Assembly (NCBI GenBank): GCA_037720595.1
Contig: JBBJLW010000008.1
Location: 1 to 64,000, forward strand
Direction: 5' to 3'
Length of the DNA stretch: 64,000 nt
From: Gaiellasilicea sp037720595
Lineage (GTDB): Bacteria > Actinomycetota > Thermoleophilia > Gaiellales > Gaiellaceae
Shown: positions 16,963-25,695 of the stretch, piece after piece
Layout of the letters: each line of letters begins with the position of its first letter
Position numbering within the stretch: position 1 is the stretch's first letter
The notes under the pieces: model-generated
Told to the model about the DNA's origin: nothing
Databases searched by the model: none
The model's input: only the letters and a program-made list of their open reading frames with translations
Made by a program: the position numbers and the translations under genes

Positions 16963-18167
16963 GAACAGGAGCGATCCGCGTGGAGTCGGTCTCGCGCCGC
17001 TTCCGTATCCACGCCCGCGAAGCTCGGACGCTGAAGGAGCTCTTCGTCCTCCGCGGCCGGACCGAGGCGACGGACGTCTGGGCGCTGCGAGACGTCTCGC
17101 TGCACGTCGAGCCGGGTGAGGCGGTCGGGCTGATCGGCCGCAACGGCTCGGGCAAGTCGACCCTGCTGCGCCTGATCGCGGGGATCATCAAGCCCACCTC
17201 GGGCCGGGTCGCCGCGGGCGGCCGGATCGGCTCCCTGCTCGAGCTCGGCGCCGGTTTCCACCCGGACTTCAGCGGCCGGGAGAACGTCTTCCTGAACGGC
17301 GCCATCTACGGTCTTCGCAAGACGGAGATCCGCGAGCGCTTCGACGAGATCGTCGGCTTCGCCGAGCTCGAGGATGCGATCGACCGGCCTGTGCGAACGT
17401 ACTCGTCGGGTATGTACATGCGGCTCGGATTCGCGATCGCGGCACACCTGGACGCCGACGTGCTCCTGCTCGACGAGGTCTTCGCGGTCGGCGACGAGGC
17501 CTTCCAGCGCAAGTGCTTCGGCAAGATCTTCGAGTTCAAGCAGCGCGGAGGGACGATCGTCTTCGTGTCGCACGATGCGACGCAGGTCGAGCGTCTCTGC
17601 GAGCGGGCCGTGCTCCTGCGTGACGGCGGCGTCGAGCTCTCGGGCCCCACGCACGACGCGATCGTCCGCTACCGGCGCGTGCTCGCCACCGAGTCCGATC
17701 CCGCCGAGCGCGCGGCCGGCTTGCGCGAGTGGGGGACGGGTGAAGCGACGATCGCGTCAGCCCAGCTCGTCGGCGCCGGCGGCGAGGAGCGGCAGCAGTT
17801 CCTCGCCGGCGAGCCGTTCTCGCTCCGGCTGCGGATCGACGCGAGCAAGGACGTGGTCGCGCCGCTCCTCCAGCTCGAGCTGCGCGACGACGGCGGCCTG
17901 CTCGTCGCGTCCGACACGGTCGACACGGCGAGCCTCGGCTGGGCGAACGGCGGTGGTGAGCGCCTGCTGCGCTACGACATCGAGCGCCTGCCGCTCTCCG
18001 ACGGGCGCTTCCACCTCCGGCTCGGATTGACCGACGCTTCGGGCTCCCGGCTTCTCCACTGGCTCGACGATGCGCTCGGCTTCCTCGTCTATCCGTCCGG
18101 CGACGAGCGAGGTGTGGTGCGGCTGGAAGGGAGCTGGGCGCTCGAGCAGAAGTCCCCAAAGCAGTGA
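16959..18167 (+). CDS. wzt: polysaccharide ABC exporter ATPase, Wzt-like with C-terminal sugar-binding domain
   Basis: 402 residues, GTG overlapping the hemH stop. The nucleotide-binding domain has GLIGRNGSGKSTLLRL (Walker A), YSSGMYMRLGFAIA (signature) and DVLLLDEVFAVGDEAF (Walker B), the form typical of O-antigen/teichoic acid exporters. From about residue 265 a beta-rich Wzt C-terminal domain follows, used in known systems to recognise the modified end of the glycan. Its permease partner is the Wzm-like protein at 8753-9553. Confidence 0.9.
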   Translation: MRTGAIRVESVSRRFRIHAREARTLKELFVLRGRTEATDVWALRDVSLHVEPGEAVGLIGRNGSGKSTLLRLIAGIIKPTSGRVAAGGRIGSLLELGAGFHPDFSGRENVFLNGAIYGLRKTEIRERFDEIVGFAELEDAIDRPVRTYSSGMYMRLGFAIAAHLDADVLLLDEVFAVGDEAFQRKCFGKIFEFKQRGGTIVFVSHDATQVERLCERAVLLRDGGVELSGPTHDAIVRYRRVLATESDPAERAAGLREWGTGEATIASAQLVGAGGEERQQFLAGEPFSLRLRIDASKDVVAPLLQLELRDDGGLLVASDTVDTASLGWANGGGERLLRYDIERLPLSDGRFHLRLGLTDASGSRLLHWLDDALGFLVYPSGDERGVVRLEGSWALEQKSPKQ

Positions 18168-18442
18168 GCACGCGCACCTGCCCCGACTGGCCGATGCTGA
18201 TGGAGATCGCACCGGATCTCCAGTTCAAGCACTACACGGTCGCCGAGGCACAGCTCCCGGTCGACGTGCTGACCGCGATCTCGCACGTCTCGCTCGCCGA
18301 GGTCGCGATCTGCTGCGATCTCGAGCACCACGTCTTCTATCTCGAGCACACCGAGCCCGAGGTCGCGGAGGCGCTGCGCGCGACGCACTGGTTCGAGGTG
18401 CGCGAGTACGGCGCTCGCGGCCCCGGCGCTACGGCCGCGTAG
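18164..18442 (+). CDS. small conserved-looking hypothetical protein
   Basis: 92 residues, GTG with GTGA overlap to the wzt stop. It has two central Cys (VAICCDLEHHVF) and an acidic composition, no signal peptide or membrane segment. No family recognised. The coupled start implies it is translated with the exporter ATPase. Its TAG stop is the first part of the long inverted repeat that follows. Confidence 0.6.
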   Translation: MSTRTCPDWPMLMEIAPDLQFKHYTVAEAQLPVDVLTAISHVSLAEVAICCDLEHHVFYLEHTEPEVAEALRATHWFEVREYGARGPGATAA

Positions 18443-18605
18443 AGGCTTGATGTGAAATTCGGGTGCGTGCGGGGATGGGCCAGACCAAGCGGGTTCGCCG
18501 GATCGGGCGCGGCGCGTAGTGGTGCTACGGGCAAGCCCGAGCCGGTGAAACCGCGCCGTGGCTGGCACACCAGCCGTGCGTGCCTGAGTTTCACATCAAG
18601 CCTCT
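18441..18605 (+). ncRNA. unidentified structured RNA or palindromic element
   Basis: A 17-base arm AGAGGCTTGATGTGAAA at 18441-18457 is exactly repeated inverted at 18589-18605. The next 14 bases on each side (18458-18471 and 18575-18588) also pair throughout, but six of these pairs are G-U, so the extended 31-bp stem forms only in RNA from the + strand. The loop contains further hairpins: GCTGG/CCAGC at 18561-18574, CGTAG/CTACG, and GGCGCGG/CCGCGCC. No U-tract follows. The right arm encodes the last codons of the convergent PHP gene. No known RNA family is recognised. Confidence 0.5.
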
Positions 18606-20222
18606 AGGACCTTCGCGCGCGAGCTCGGCGAGCGGCAGCGTGTTGAGGACGTCGCCGTGACGGCCGCCGCCGCGCCGCGCCGTCGCGACCGAGAGAGCCA
18701 TGTTGCCGAGCCCGCGCGTCGAGTGCGCATCGGTCGAGCAGACGATCTTCACTCCGGCGGCAAGCGCGCGGCGCACGTGCCGACCGGAGAGGTCGAGCCG
18801 GTCGGGGAGACCGTTCACCTCGAGCGCGACGCCGGTCTCGAGCGCAACCTCGAAGACCCGGTCGAGGTCGAGAGCGTTCTCGGGCCGGTGGTTGAGAATC
18901 CGGCCCAGTGGGTGCGAGAGACACGACGTCGCCGTTGCCGCAGCAGCATGGCGCATCGCCTCGACGACGCGCGCCGTCAGCTCGTCCGCCGACGCCCGCT
19001 GGCCGGCGTGGAGGCTGATCTGCACCCATTCGAGTTCGGTGAGGACGTCGTCCGGTAGGTCGAGCGAGCCGTCGGGGAGGATGTCGCACTCGCTGCCCCG
19101 CAGGATCCGGAACGGTGCCAGTTCCTCGTTGACTGCACCGATCTCCTCCGCCTGGCGGCGCAGGCCGTCCGCGTCCAGCCCCTCCACGACGCGAACCGCC
19201 TTCGTGTGGTCGCAGATCGCGATGTACTCGTAACCGAGCTCGCGTGCGGCGAGCGCCAGCTGGAGCACCGTCGCCTTCCCATCCGAGGCTGTCGAGTGCA
19301 TGTGCAGATCGCCGCGGATGTGATCGAGCTCGAGGAGATCCGGCGGCGGGTCGGCGGCGTCCACCTCGCGCAGCTCGGGTGGCCGAAACGGACAACCGAT
19401 GGAGCTGTACACCTCGAGCTCGGTGGCCCGTTCGGGCAGAGGCCCGAGGCTCGCGACGTATTCCGGCGAGCCGGTCGCGTGGACGAGCACCGTGCCGAAG
19501 CTCTCCGGCGTCGCGGCGATCACCTCGACCGGGATGCCCTCGACGGTGACACCGACAGCACGATCCTCGTCGCGCTCTAGGACCGAGACGATCTGCGGCA
19601 AGGACACGAAGAGGTCCAACGCAGCCGGATCTCGAACGACGACGGCGAATCGGCTCGAGAGGTCGCACCAGCGCCGGGGATCACCGGCCGGCTCGCCCTC
19701 GAGCGCAGCGGCGATCTCGCCGCCGAGTGCGCGGGCGCGGCTCAACAGCACGCCGCGACGCGGCCGGACATCCTCCAGACCGGTCAGGCCGGCGCGGATC
19801 TTCTCCGCCGTCTTCGGCCCGATCCCCCGCACGCCCTCGAGTCGCCCGGCGGCGACCGCCTCCCGGAGCGCTGCCAAAGTCCGCACGTCCAATGCCGTCC
19901 CGAGCTCGCGCATCCGCGTCGGCGAGAGTCCGATCAGGCGGCCGACGCCGACGAGCTCGGGCATCACCTCCGCTTCGAGCTCGCGCAACTCCGAGAGCTC
20001 TCCGGTCTCGACGAGCTCTCGCAGCCGCGCCTCGATTCCCGGGCCGATGCCCTTCAACTCGCGCACCCGACCCGCACGGACGATCGAGGCGACGTCGGCG
20101 GGTGTCGAACGGATCAACTCCGCCGCCCGGCGGTACGCGCGGGTCGTGTAGAAGCCCGAGCCGTTCAGCTCGAGCAAGGCGGCGAACGCGTCGAGCCTCT
20201 CGGCGAGCATCGGATTGTCCAC
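18591..20222 (-). CDS. PolX-like protein with PHP phosphoesterase domain; polymerase site degenerate
   Basis: 543 residues. The N-terminus has two helix-hairpin-helix units (LKGIGPGIEARLREL, VRGIGPKTAEKI) as in DNA polymerase X. The nucleotidyltransferase region reads GDPRRWCDLSSRFAVVV where bacterial PolX has a GDLD-like catalytic Asp pair, so polymerase activity is doubtful. The PHP domain is complete: GDLHMHSTASDG, ICDHTK, GSECDI, ISLHAGQ, LSHPLGR, CSTDAHST. PHP domains act as metal-dependent exo/phosphoesterases. Divergent from cofC with only 23 bases between starts. Likely base-excision repair or 3'-5' exonuclease role. Confidence 0.85.
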   Translation of the reverse strand: MDNPMLAERLDAFAALLELNGSGFYTTRAYRRAAELIRSTPADVASIVRAGRVRELKGIGPGIEARLRELVETGELSELRELEAEVMPELVGVGRLIGLSPTRMRELGTALDVRTLAALREAVAAGRLEGVRGIGPKTAEKIRAGLTGLEDVRPRRGVLLSRARALGGEIAAALEGEPAGDPRRWCDLSSRFAVVVRDPAALDLFVSLPQIVSVLERDEDRAVGVTVEGIPVEVIAATPESFGTVLVHATGSPEYVASLGPLPERATELEVYSSIGCPFRPPELREVDAADPPPDLLELDHIRGDLHMHSTASDGKATVLQLALAARELGYEYIAICDHTKAVRVVEGLDADGLRRQAEEIGAVNEELAPFRILRGSECDILPDGSLDLPDDVLTELEWVQISLHAGQRASADELTARVVEAMRHAAAATATSCLSHPLGRILNHRPENALDLDRVFEVALETGVALEVNGLPDRLDLSGRHVRRALAAGVKIVCSTDAHSTRGLGNMALSVATARRGGGRHGDVLNTLPLAELAREGPRGLM

Positions 20223-20245
20223 CCGGGGATAGTCTCTCGTGAGTC

Positions 20246-20845
20246 ATGGCCCCAATCGTGATCCCGTTCCGCGGGCTGGCCGGTAAGCAGCGAATCGACG
20301 CCCCCGACGAGCTGCGCGAGCAGCTCGCGCTCGCGATGCTCGGCGACGTCGTCTCCGCTTGCATCGCGACCGATCGCACGCTCGTCGTGACGCGCGACGA
20401 GGAAGGAAGTGAGCTCGCGGAGAAGCTCGGTGCGGAACTCGTGCAGGATCCGGGAGGTGGCCAGGGTCCTGCGGTCGCGGCCGGACTTGCCGAGCTGCCC
20501 GACCGGCCGGTGCTCGTCGTCAACGCGGATCTCCCGTGTGTCGTCCCGCGTGACGTCCGCACTCTCGCCGGCGCGGCGGAGCTCGGCGCGTTCGGTCTCG
20601 TGGAAGCCGACGACGGGACGACGAACGCGCTGGCCCTGCCGCGCCCGAAGCTCTTCGCCCCGCTCTACGGCGCCGGCAGCGCCGCCCGCTTCCGCGACCA
20701 CGCCGCCTCGCTGCGCTACGAGACGTCGAACGCAGTGATCCCGAACCTCGTCGACGACGTGGATACGCGCGCCGACCTCGAGCGACTGGCGCTCCGCGTC
20801 GGACCGAGGACGCAGGCCGCCCTCGGAGTTCTGAGGGCGCTATGA
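20246..20845 (+). CDS. cofC: 2-phospho-L-lactate/phosphoenolpyruvate guanylyltransferase
   Basis: 199 residues. IVIPFRGLAGKQRI at the start, VVNADLPCVVPRDV mid-protein and FRDHAA... near the end fit CofC/FbiD, which activates 2-phospholactate or PEP with GTP in coenzyme F420 synthesis. Its position directly before cofD (ATGA overlap) supports the call. No Shine-Dalgarno is visible upstream and the divergent gene starts only 23 bases away, so leaderless transcripts are likely on at least one side. Confidence 0.9.
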   Translation: MAPIVIPFRGLAGKQRIDAPDELREQLALAMLGDVVSACIATDRTLVVTRDEEGSELAEKLGAELVQDPGGGQGPAVAAGLAELPDRPVLVVNADLPCVVPRDVRTLAGAAELGAFGLVEADDGTTNALALPRPKLFAPLYGAGSAARFRDHAASLRYETSNAVIPNLVDDVDTRADLERLALRVGPRTQAALGVLRAL

Positions 20846-21747
20846 AGGTCGCACTGCTTTCCGGAGGCGTCGGCGGCGCCCGGTTCGCGCGCGGTCTGAC
20901 CGCTGTCGTCGACCCGGTCGACGTGACCGTGATCGGCAACGTGGGCGACGATCTCGAGGTGCTCGGAATGGCGGTCTCGCCAGATCTCGACAGCATCCTC
21001 TACGCCCTCGCCGGGCTGAACGACGAGGAGCGCGGCTGGGGGCGCGCCGAGGAGAGCTGGCACGCGCTCGAGACCGTGACGGAGTTGGGCGGCGAGGACT
21101 GGTTCCGGCTCGGCGACCGCGATCTCGGCCTGCACCTCGTCCGGACGCAGGCGCTGCGGGCGGGCGAGCCGCTCTCGGCGGTCACCGCGCGGCTCGCACG
21201 TGCAGCCGGAGTCGAATCGCCGCTCCTGCCGGCGACCGACGACCGGCAGCGCACGTGGATCGACTCACCCGCCGGCAGCTTCCCCTTCCAGGAGTGGTTC
21301 GTGGCGCGCGGCCACCGGGACGACGTCGACGGCGTCCGGTTCGACGGCGAGTGCGCGGCGGCGCCAGGCGTGCTGGAGGCGATCGAGAGCGCCGGCGCGA
21401 TCGTGATCGCGCCGAGCAATCCCTATGTGAGTATCTGGCCGATTCTCGCGGTTGCCGGGATCCGGGATGCGCTGAGCCGGCGTCGCGTCCCCTGCATTGC
21501 GGTCAGCCCGCTCGTCGGCGGTCGTGCCGTGAAGGGGCCGGCCGATCGAATGCTCGCACGCCTGGCCGGCGGCACGTCGCCCGCGCACGTCGCCTCCTGC
21601 TACGAAGGTTTGATCGATGCGCTCGTCGTCGACGAGTCGGATCCGACAGGTGCGCTCGCGGTTCGCGCGGTCGTGACGCGGACGTTGATGACCGATCTCG
21701 CGGCGTCGCGCCGGCTTGCGGAGACCGTTCTGGGGGCCGCCGCATGA
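20842..21747 (+). CDS. cofD: 2-phospho-L-lactate transferase (LPPG:FO transferase)
   Basis: 301 residues. LLSGGVGGARFARGL at the N-terminus, VTVIGNVGDDLEVLGM and LDSILYALAG are clear CofD/FbiA signatures; IAPSNPYVSIWPIL follows later. The enzyme joins the activated phospho-acid to FO to make F420-0 (or dehydro-F420-0). Translational overlaps on both sides place it in a four-gene F420 operon. Confidence 0.95.
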   Translation: MKVALLSGGVGGARFARGLTAVVDPVDVTVIGNVGDDLEVLGMAVSPDLDSILYALAGLNDEERGWGRAEESWHALETVTELGGEDWFRLGDRDLGLHLVRTQALRAGEPLSAVTARLARAAGVESPLLPATDDRQRTWIDSPAGSFPFQEWFVARGHRDDVDGVRFDGECAAAPGVLEAIESAGAIVIAPSNPYVSIWPILAVAGIRDALSRRRVPCIAVSPLVGGRAVKGPADRMLARLAGGTSPAHVASCYEGLIDALVVDESDPTGALAVRAVVTRTLMTDLAASRRLAETVLGAAA

Positions 21748-22367
21748 AGGTGGCGCTCGTCGGCGGGACCGGCAGCTTCGGCCAGGCGGTCGCGAAGCGG
21801 CTGGTCGATGTCGGAGTCGAGATCGTGATCGGCTCTCGCGACGCGGGGCGCGCGCGGGAGGCCGCCACGCCGCTCGGCGCGCAGGGCGCGTCCAACGAAG
21901 ACGCCGTCCGCGACGTCGACCTCGTCCTGCTCGCGGTCAAGTCCGAGGCAGCAGTCGAGACCGCGTGCGAGCTCCGCGCCGCGATCGGGACGACGCCGGT
22001 GCTCTCGGTGTGCGCCGAGCTCCGCTTCGGGCCGGGCGGGGTCAAGCCCACGGCCGAGGCGACCTCGATTGCCGAGCGGATCCAGGCCGAGCTCGACGCA
22101 CCTGTCGTCGCGGGCCTCCACTCGCTCGCCGCTGCGAGCCTCGCCGACGCGCCGCCGGACGAGGACGCGCTCGTCTGCGGCGACAACGCTCCGGCGAAGG
22201 AGCTCGCGCTCGAGCTGGCCGCACGCCTCGTCTCGGGCAACGCCGTCGACGCCGGCCCGCTCGCGAGCGCCCGCGCCCTCGAAGGCATGACGGCCGTGAT
22301 CGTGAACATGAACAAGCGCTACAAGGGGCACGCGGGACTGCGCGTCACCGGTCTTTCGCAGCAGTGA
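21744..22367 (+). CDS. npdG: F420-dependent NADP reductase
   Basis: 207 residues from ATG 21744 (ATGA overlap). VALVGGTGSFGQAVAKRL is the NADP-binding Rossmann loop, followed by IVIGSRDAGRAREAA; DLVLLAVKSE and GLHSLAAASL are typical of the Fno/NpdG family. The enzyme exchanges hydride between F420H2 and NADP. Its location between cofD and cofE supports F420 specificity over a general NADP oxidoreductase. Confidence 0.88.
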   Translation: MKVALVGGTGSFGQAVAKRLVDVGVEIVIGSRDAGRAREAATPLGAQGASNEDAVRDVDLVLLAVKSEAAVETACELRAAIGTTPVLSVCAELRFGPGGVKPTAEATSIAERIQAELDAPVVAGLHSLAAASLADAPPDEDALVCGDNAPAKELALELAARLVSGNAVDAGPLASARALEGMTAVIVNMNKRYKGHAGLRVTGLSQQ

Positions 22368-23107
22368 GTCTCGAGTACCGCGTCTTCGGACTCCGGGGCG
22401 TTCCGGAAATCGAACCCGGCGACGATCTCTCCGTCCGCCTTGCCGAGGCGGCGGAGCGAGCCGGCGGGCTCGAGGACGGCGACGTCGTCGTCGTCGCGCA
22501 GAAGGTCGTGTCGAAAGCCGAGGGCAGGATCGTCCGACTCGACGACGTGGTCGCCTCGCCGCGCGCGATCGAGCTTGCGGCCGACCGCGACGCGCGGCAC
22601 GTGCAGGTGATCCTCGACGAGACGGCGCGCATCGTCCGCTCCCGGCCGCCGCTCCTGATCTCGGAGACCCGCCACGGTTTCGTCTGCGCCTCTGCCGGCG
22701 TCGACGCCTCGAACGCGAAGGGAGCGGGGACGCTCATCCTGCTCCCGCTCGACCCGGACGCATCCGCTGCCGCGCTCCGGATGAGTCTGCGCGAGCACAC
22801 CGGGGCGGAGGTGGGCGTGATCGTGAGCGACTCGTTCGGCCGCGCGTGGCGGCAGGGGACGACCGAGGTCGCCCTCGGCGTCGCCGGGGTGACGGCCGTT
22901 CTAGACCTGGCCGGCCGGCGCGACGCGGCCGGCTACGAGCTCCAGGGAACGCAGATCGCGATCGCCGACGAGCTGGCCGGTGCCGCCGAGCTCGTGCTGG
23001 GGAAGCTCCGGCGGATCCCGGCGGCCGTGATCCGCGGACTCGACACGACGGGCGAAGGTCGCGGTCGCGACCTCGTCATGCCCGCCGAGCGCGACCTCTT
23101 TCGTTGA
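22364..23107 (+). CDS. cofE: coenzyme F420-0:L-glutamate ligase
   Basis: 247 residues from GTG 22364. FGLRGVPEIEPGDDL, VVVVAQKVVSKAEGR, HGFVCASAGVDASNA and VIVSDSFGRAWRQG are CofE signatures, covering GTP and F420-0 binding. It adds the gamma-linked glutamate tail. Mycobacterial FbiB carries an extra nitroreductase-like C-terminal domain; here only the ligase is present, so the dehydro-F420 reductase function must lie elsewhere. The 3' end overlaps the convergent oxidase gene by 32 bases. Confidence 0.94.
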   Translation: MSLEYRVFGLRGVPEIEPGDDLSVRLAEAAERAGGLEDGDVVVVAQKVVSKAEGRIVRLDDVVASPRAIELAADRDARHVQVILDETARIVRSRPPLLISETRHGFVCASAGVDASNAKGAGTLILLPLDPDASAAALRMSLREHTGAEVGVIVSDSFGRAWRQGTTEVALGVAGVTAVLDLAGRRDAAGYELQGTQIAIADELAGAAELVLGKLRRIPAAVIRGLDTTGEGRGRDLVMPAERDLFR

Positions 23108-24146
23108 CCGCGAGTGCTGCCAGCCGCTCGCCGACGATCGGCGCGAACTTGAAGCCGTGACCGCTGCACGCCGAGCCGACCACGATCCGCCCGTGCCGTT
23201 CGAGCACGAAGCTCTCGTCGGCCGTATTCGTGTAGAGACACGTCTCGAGGCGGTGGTTCGCGACGGCTCCTCGGAAGCGCCTCGTCACCCAGTCGACGGT
23301 CCAGCCGGCGATCGTCGTATCTGGGACGCCTGGCTCCTCGGCGTTCGTCGGCGCCCCCGTGTGATGGATGCCGGCCTTCAGACCGATCCCGGGTGCGACG
23401 AGCGCGTACCCGAGCTGGCCTGGCCCGGCTCCCTCGGCGAGGTCGATCAGCGACGGCACCGGCTCGTCCGAGGCTAGCTCGAAGTAGGAGACAGTCTCGC
23501 GCGTCGGGTCGACCTCGAGCGCGACGCCGAGCGGCTCCAAGAGGCCCCGCGCCCAGGCCCCGGCCGTGACGACGACGGCGCCGGCGCGGAAAGAGACGGC
23601 CGCGCCCGCCACCGTCACGCCCGTTCCGTCCGGCTCGAGTGACGTCACAAGGGTCTCTTCGAGCACCCGTGCTCCCGCGACGACCGCCGAGGCAAGTAGC
23701 GCGCGAAGCGCTGCGTCGGCGCGCACGATCCCGCCGTCAGCCTGGAAGAGCCCTGTCTCCCCGTTCTCGACCTCGAGTGGGAAGCGACGCGCGATCTCGG
23801 CGCCGTCGAGAACCTCGAACTCGATCCCGCTCACCGCGAGCGCATCCCGGTTCGGTTTCCAGTCACCCAGATCGAGCGAGCCGTGTCGCTCGATCAGCGG
23901 CTCGCCGGCCTCGGCCTCGAGCTCGCGCCAGAGCGGCAGCGCCGCCAGCGCGAGCCGCACCCACTGCGCGTCCGGGTAGGAGAGCCGGAAGATCCGCGAG
24001 CCGCCGTGACTCGAGCCGTGCTCGTGGCCGACCCGAAACTGCTCGACGAGCGCCACCTCCCGGCCCGCCCGCGCGAGCGAGCGCGCCGTTGCGAGGCCCA
24101 TCACACCGCCGCCGACGACGACGATCTCGACGTCGAGCCGGCCCAT
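23076..24146 (-). CDS. FAD-dependent amine oxidase, sarcosine/N-methyltryptophan oxidase (DAO) family
   Basis: 356 residues. VEIVVVGGGVMGLATARSLA is the FAD dinucleotide loop at the extreme N-terminus; EHGSSHGGSRIFR is the covalent-flavin region of monomeric sarcosine oxidases; GHGFKFAPIVGERLAAL is the C-terminal FAD motif, with a Cys in VVGSACSGHGFKF matching the usual covalent flavin Cys position. These enzymes oxidise N-methyl amino acids to give peroxide and formaldehyde. Substrate unresolved. Confidence 0.88.
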   Translation of the reverse strand: MGRLDVEIVVVGGGVMGLATARSLARAGREVALVEQFRVGHEHGSSHGGSRIFRLSYPDAQWVRLALAALPLWRELEAEAGEPLIERHGSLDLGDWKPNRDALAVSGIEFEVLDGAEIARRFPLEVENGETGLFQADGGIVRADAALRALLASAVVAGARVLEETLVTSLEPDGTGVTVAGAAVSFRAGAVVVTAGAWARGLLEPLGVALEVDPTRETVSYFELASDEPVPSLIDLAEGAGPGQLGYALVAPGIGLKAGIHHTGAPTNAEEPGVPDTTIAGWTVDWVTRRFRGAVANHRLETCLYTNTADESFVLERHGRIVVGSACSGHGFKFAPIVGERLAALAVNERGRARRA

Positions 24147-24168
24147 GCCGTGACCTTATCGAGCCCTA

Positions 24169-25284
24169 TCAGCTCGCGAGTAGCGCCGACTCGACCGCCG
24201 CGTCCGTGGCGGCTCGGCGGATCGCGATCACGTCGTCCCAACCGCCGATGAAGTGGTCGAGGAGCTGCGAATCGAACTGGGTGCCGCGGCCCTCGAGCAT
24301 CATCTCGCGAGCTTCGTCGGGCTGGTAGGCGGGCCGGTAGACCCGGTCGGAGGTGAGTGCGTCGAAGACGTCGGCGATCGCGGCGATCCGGCCCTCGATG
24401 GGGATCTCCTCACCCGCGAGACCGTTGGGGTAGCCGGCGCCGTCGATCCGCTCGTGATGGGTGAGCGCCAGGAGCGCGGCCAGCTCGAGCAACTCGACGT
24501 TCGAGCCGGCGAGGATGCGGTGGCCGATCGCGGCGTGCGACTCCATGATCCGACGCTCTTCGTCGGTCAGTCGTCCGGGCTTCAAGAGAATCCGGTCCGG
24601 GATCCCGATCTTGCCGACATCGTGCATCGGGCTGGCGATTCGGATCAGCTCCACGCGCTCCGGCTCGATTCCGGCGAGCCGCGCCAGCAGGGCGCAGTAG
24701 AGGCTCATCCGAACGATGTGCTGACCGGTCTCCTGGCTGCGGAACTCGGCCGCCGACGAGAGCCGCCGGATCGTCTCCTCCCTCAATCGTCGCAGCTCCC
24801 CCTCGGAGCTCTCGAGCCGCGAGATCGTCTCGCGCAGGCTCGAGGTGCGCTCGAGCACGGTGTGCTCGAGGCGTTCGCGATGGCCGCGATTCTCGATCTC
24901 GAGCGTGCGCCGCCGCAAGGCGTTGACCACGTTGATCACAAGCTCGTTCGGCTTGAACGGCTTCAGCACATATCCGTAGGCACCGTTCTCGAGCGCTGCC
25001 TCCGCGTACTCGCGATCGTCGAGACCGGTGACCATCACGATCGCGACGTCCGGGTAGGCGGCCGACACCTCACGGGCGAAGTCGAGCCCTGACTCGTCGG
25101 GCATGTTGACGTCGCTGAGGATGAGCGCGACCTGCTCCGCAGCGAGCAGGCGGCGTGCTTCGGCAACGCTCTCGGCGGTCAGGCAGTCGAAGCCGCGGAC
25201 GCCGAGCAGGCGCGCGAGTAGAGTGCGAATCGGCCCTTCGTCGTCGACGATGAGGATCCGCTCGTCACGGGAGTGGACGTGCAT
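24169..25284 (-). CDS. response regulator with HD-GYP output domain
   Basis: 371 residues from ATG 25284. Residues 8-125 are a receiver domain (ILIVDDEG, LILSDVNMPDESG with the phospho-Asp, MVTG, VLKPFKP). A coiled-coil linker follows, then an HD-GYP domain: GQHIVRMSLYC, ASPMHDVGKIGIPDRIL, ESHAAIGHRIL, THHERIDGAGYPNGLAG, DVFDALTSDRVYR. HD-GYP proteins hydrolyse cyclic di-GMP. No partner kinase is adjacent. A second HD-GYP protein lies at 40837-42213. Confidence 0.93.
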   Translation of the reverse strand: MHVHSRDERILIVDDEGPIRTLLARLLGVRGFDCLTAESVAEARRLLAAEQVALILSDVNMPDESGLDFAREVSAAYPDVAIVMVTGLDDREYAEAALENGAYGYVLKPFKPNELVINVVNALRRRTLEIENRGHRERLEHTVLERTSSLRETISRLESSEGELRRLREETIRRLSSAAEFRSQETGQHIVRMSLYCALLARLAGIEPERVELIRIASPMHDVGKIGIPDRILLKPGRLTDEERRIMESHAAIGHRILAGSNVELLELAALLALTHHERIDGAGYPNGLAGEEIPIEGRIAAIADVFDALTSDRVYRPAYQPDEAREMMLEGRGTQFDSQLLDHFIGGWDDVIAIRRAATDAAVESALLAS

Positions 25285-25312
25285 CCGTCTGGTTATCGGC
25301 AGGTTGCGCGCC

Positions 25313-25675
25313 TTAGATGAGCGACGCGAGCAGTTCGATCCGATTGCCGAAAGGGTCGCTGACGAAGCAGCGGCGCAGGCCAGGAATCGCGTCGTCCTCG
25401 ACGACCTCGATCTCGGCTTCCCGCAATCGCTGGAGCAGCGCGTCGTAGTCGCGGGCGTGGAATGCTGGGTGAGCCTTGCGTGCCGGCGAGAACCCTTCCT
25501 CGACCCCGATGTGGATCTCTTGACTCCCACACCGGTACCAGACGCCGCCGCGCGCGTTGAGCTCTGCGGGCTTCTCGATCTCCTGGAGCCCGAGCGCCTC
25601 GCCGAAGAACCTGCGCGCCGCCGGCTCGCAGCCTGGGGGCGCGGCGAGCTGGACGTGATCGATTCCCGTCAGCAT
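25313..25675 (-). CDS. VOC/glyoxalase-fold protein
   Basis: 120 residues from ATG 25675. GIDHVQLAAPPG opens the first beta-alpha-beta-beta-beta unit and FVSDPFGNRIELL closes the second, with metal-ligand-type His and Glu in expected places (IDHVQ, EIHIG, IEL). Such proteins include lyases, dioxygenases and resistance proteins, so function cannot be assigned. It is divergent from the gamma-glutamyltransferase with a 20-base gap. Confidence 0.85.
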   Translation of the reverse strand: MLTGIDHVQLAAPPGCEPAARRFFGEALGLQEIEKPAELNARGGVWYRCGSQEIHIGVEEGFSPARKAHPAFHARDYDALLQRLREAEIEVVEDDAIPGLRRCFVSDPFGNRIELLASLI

Positions 25676-25695
25676 CTCCCCGCAAGGTAACCGGT

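Noticed and set aside
18441..18605. Possible SRP RNA, 6S RNA, RNase P or cobalamin riboswitch
   Set aside because: Lacks the GGAAGGA-type SRP loop, the RNase P core and the B12 box; size and stem do not match any of these.
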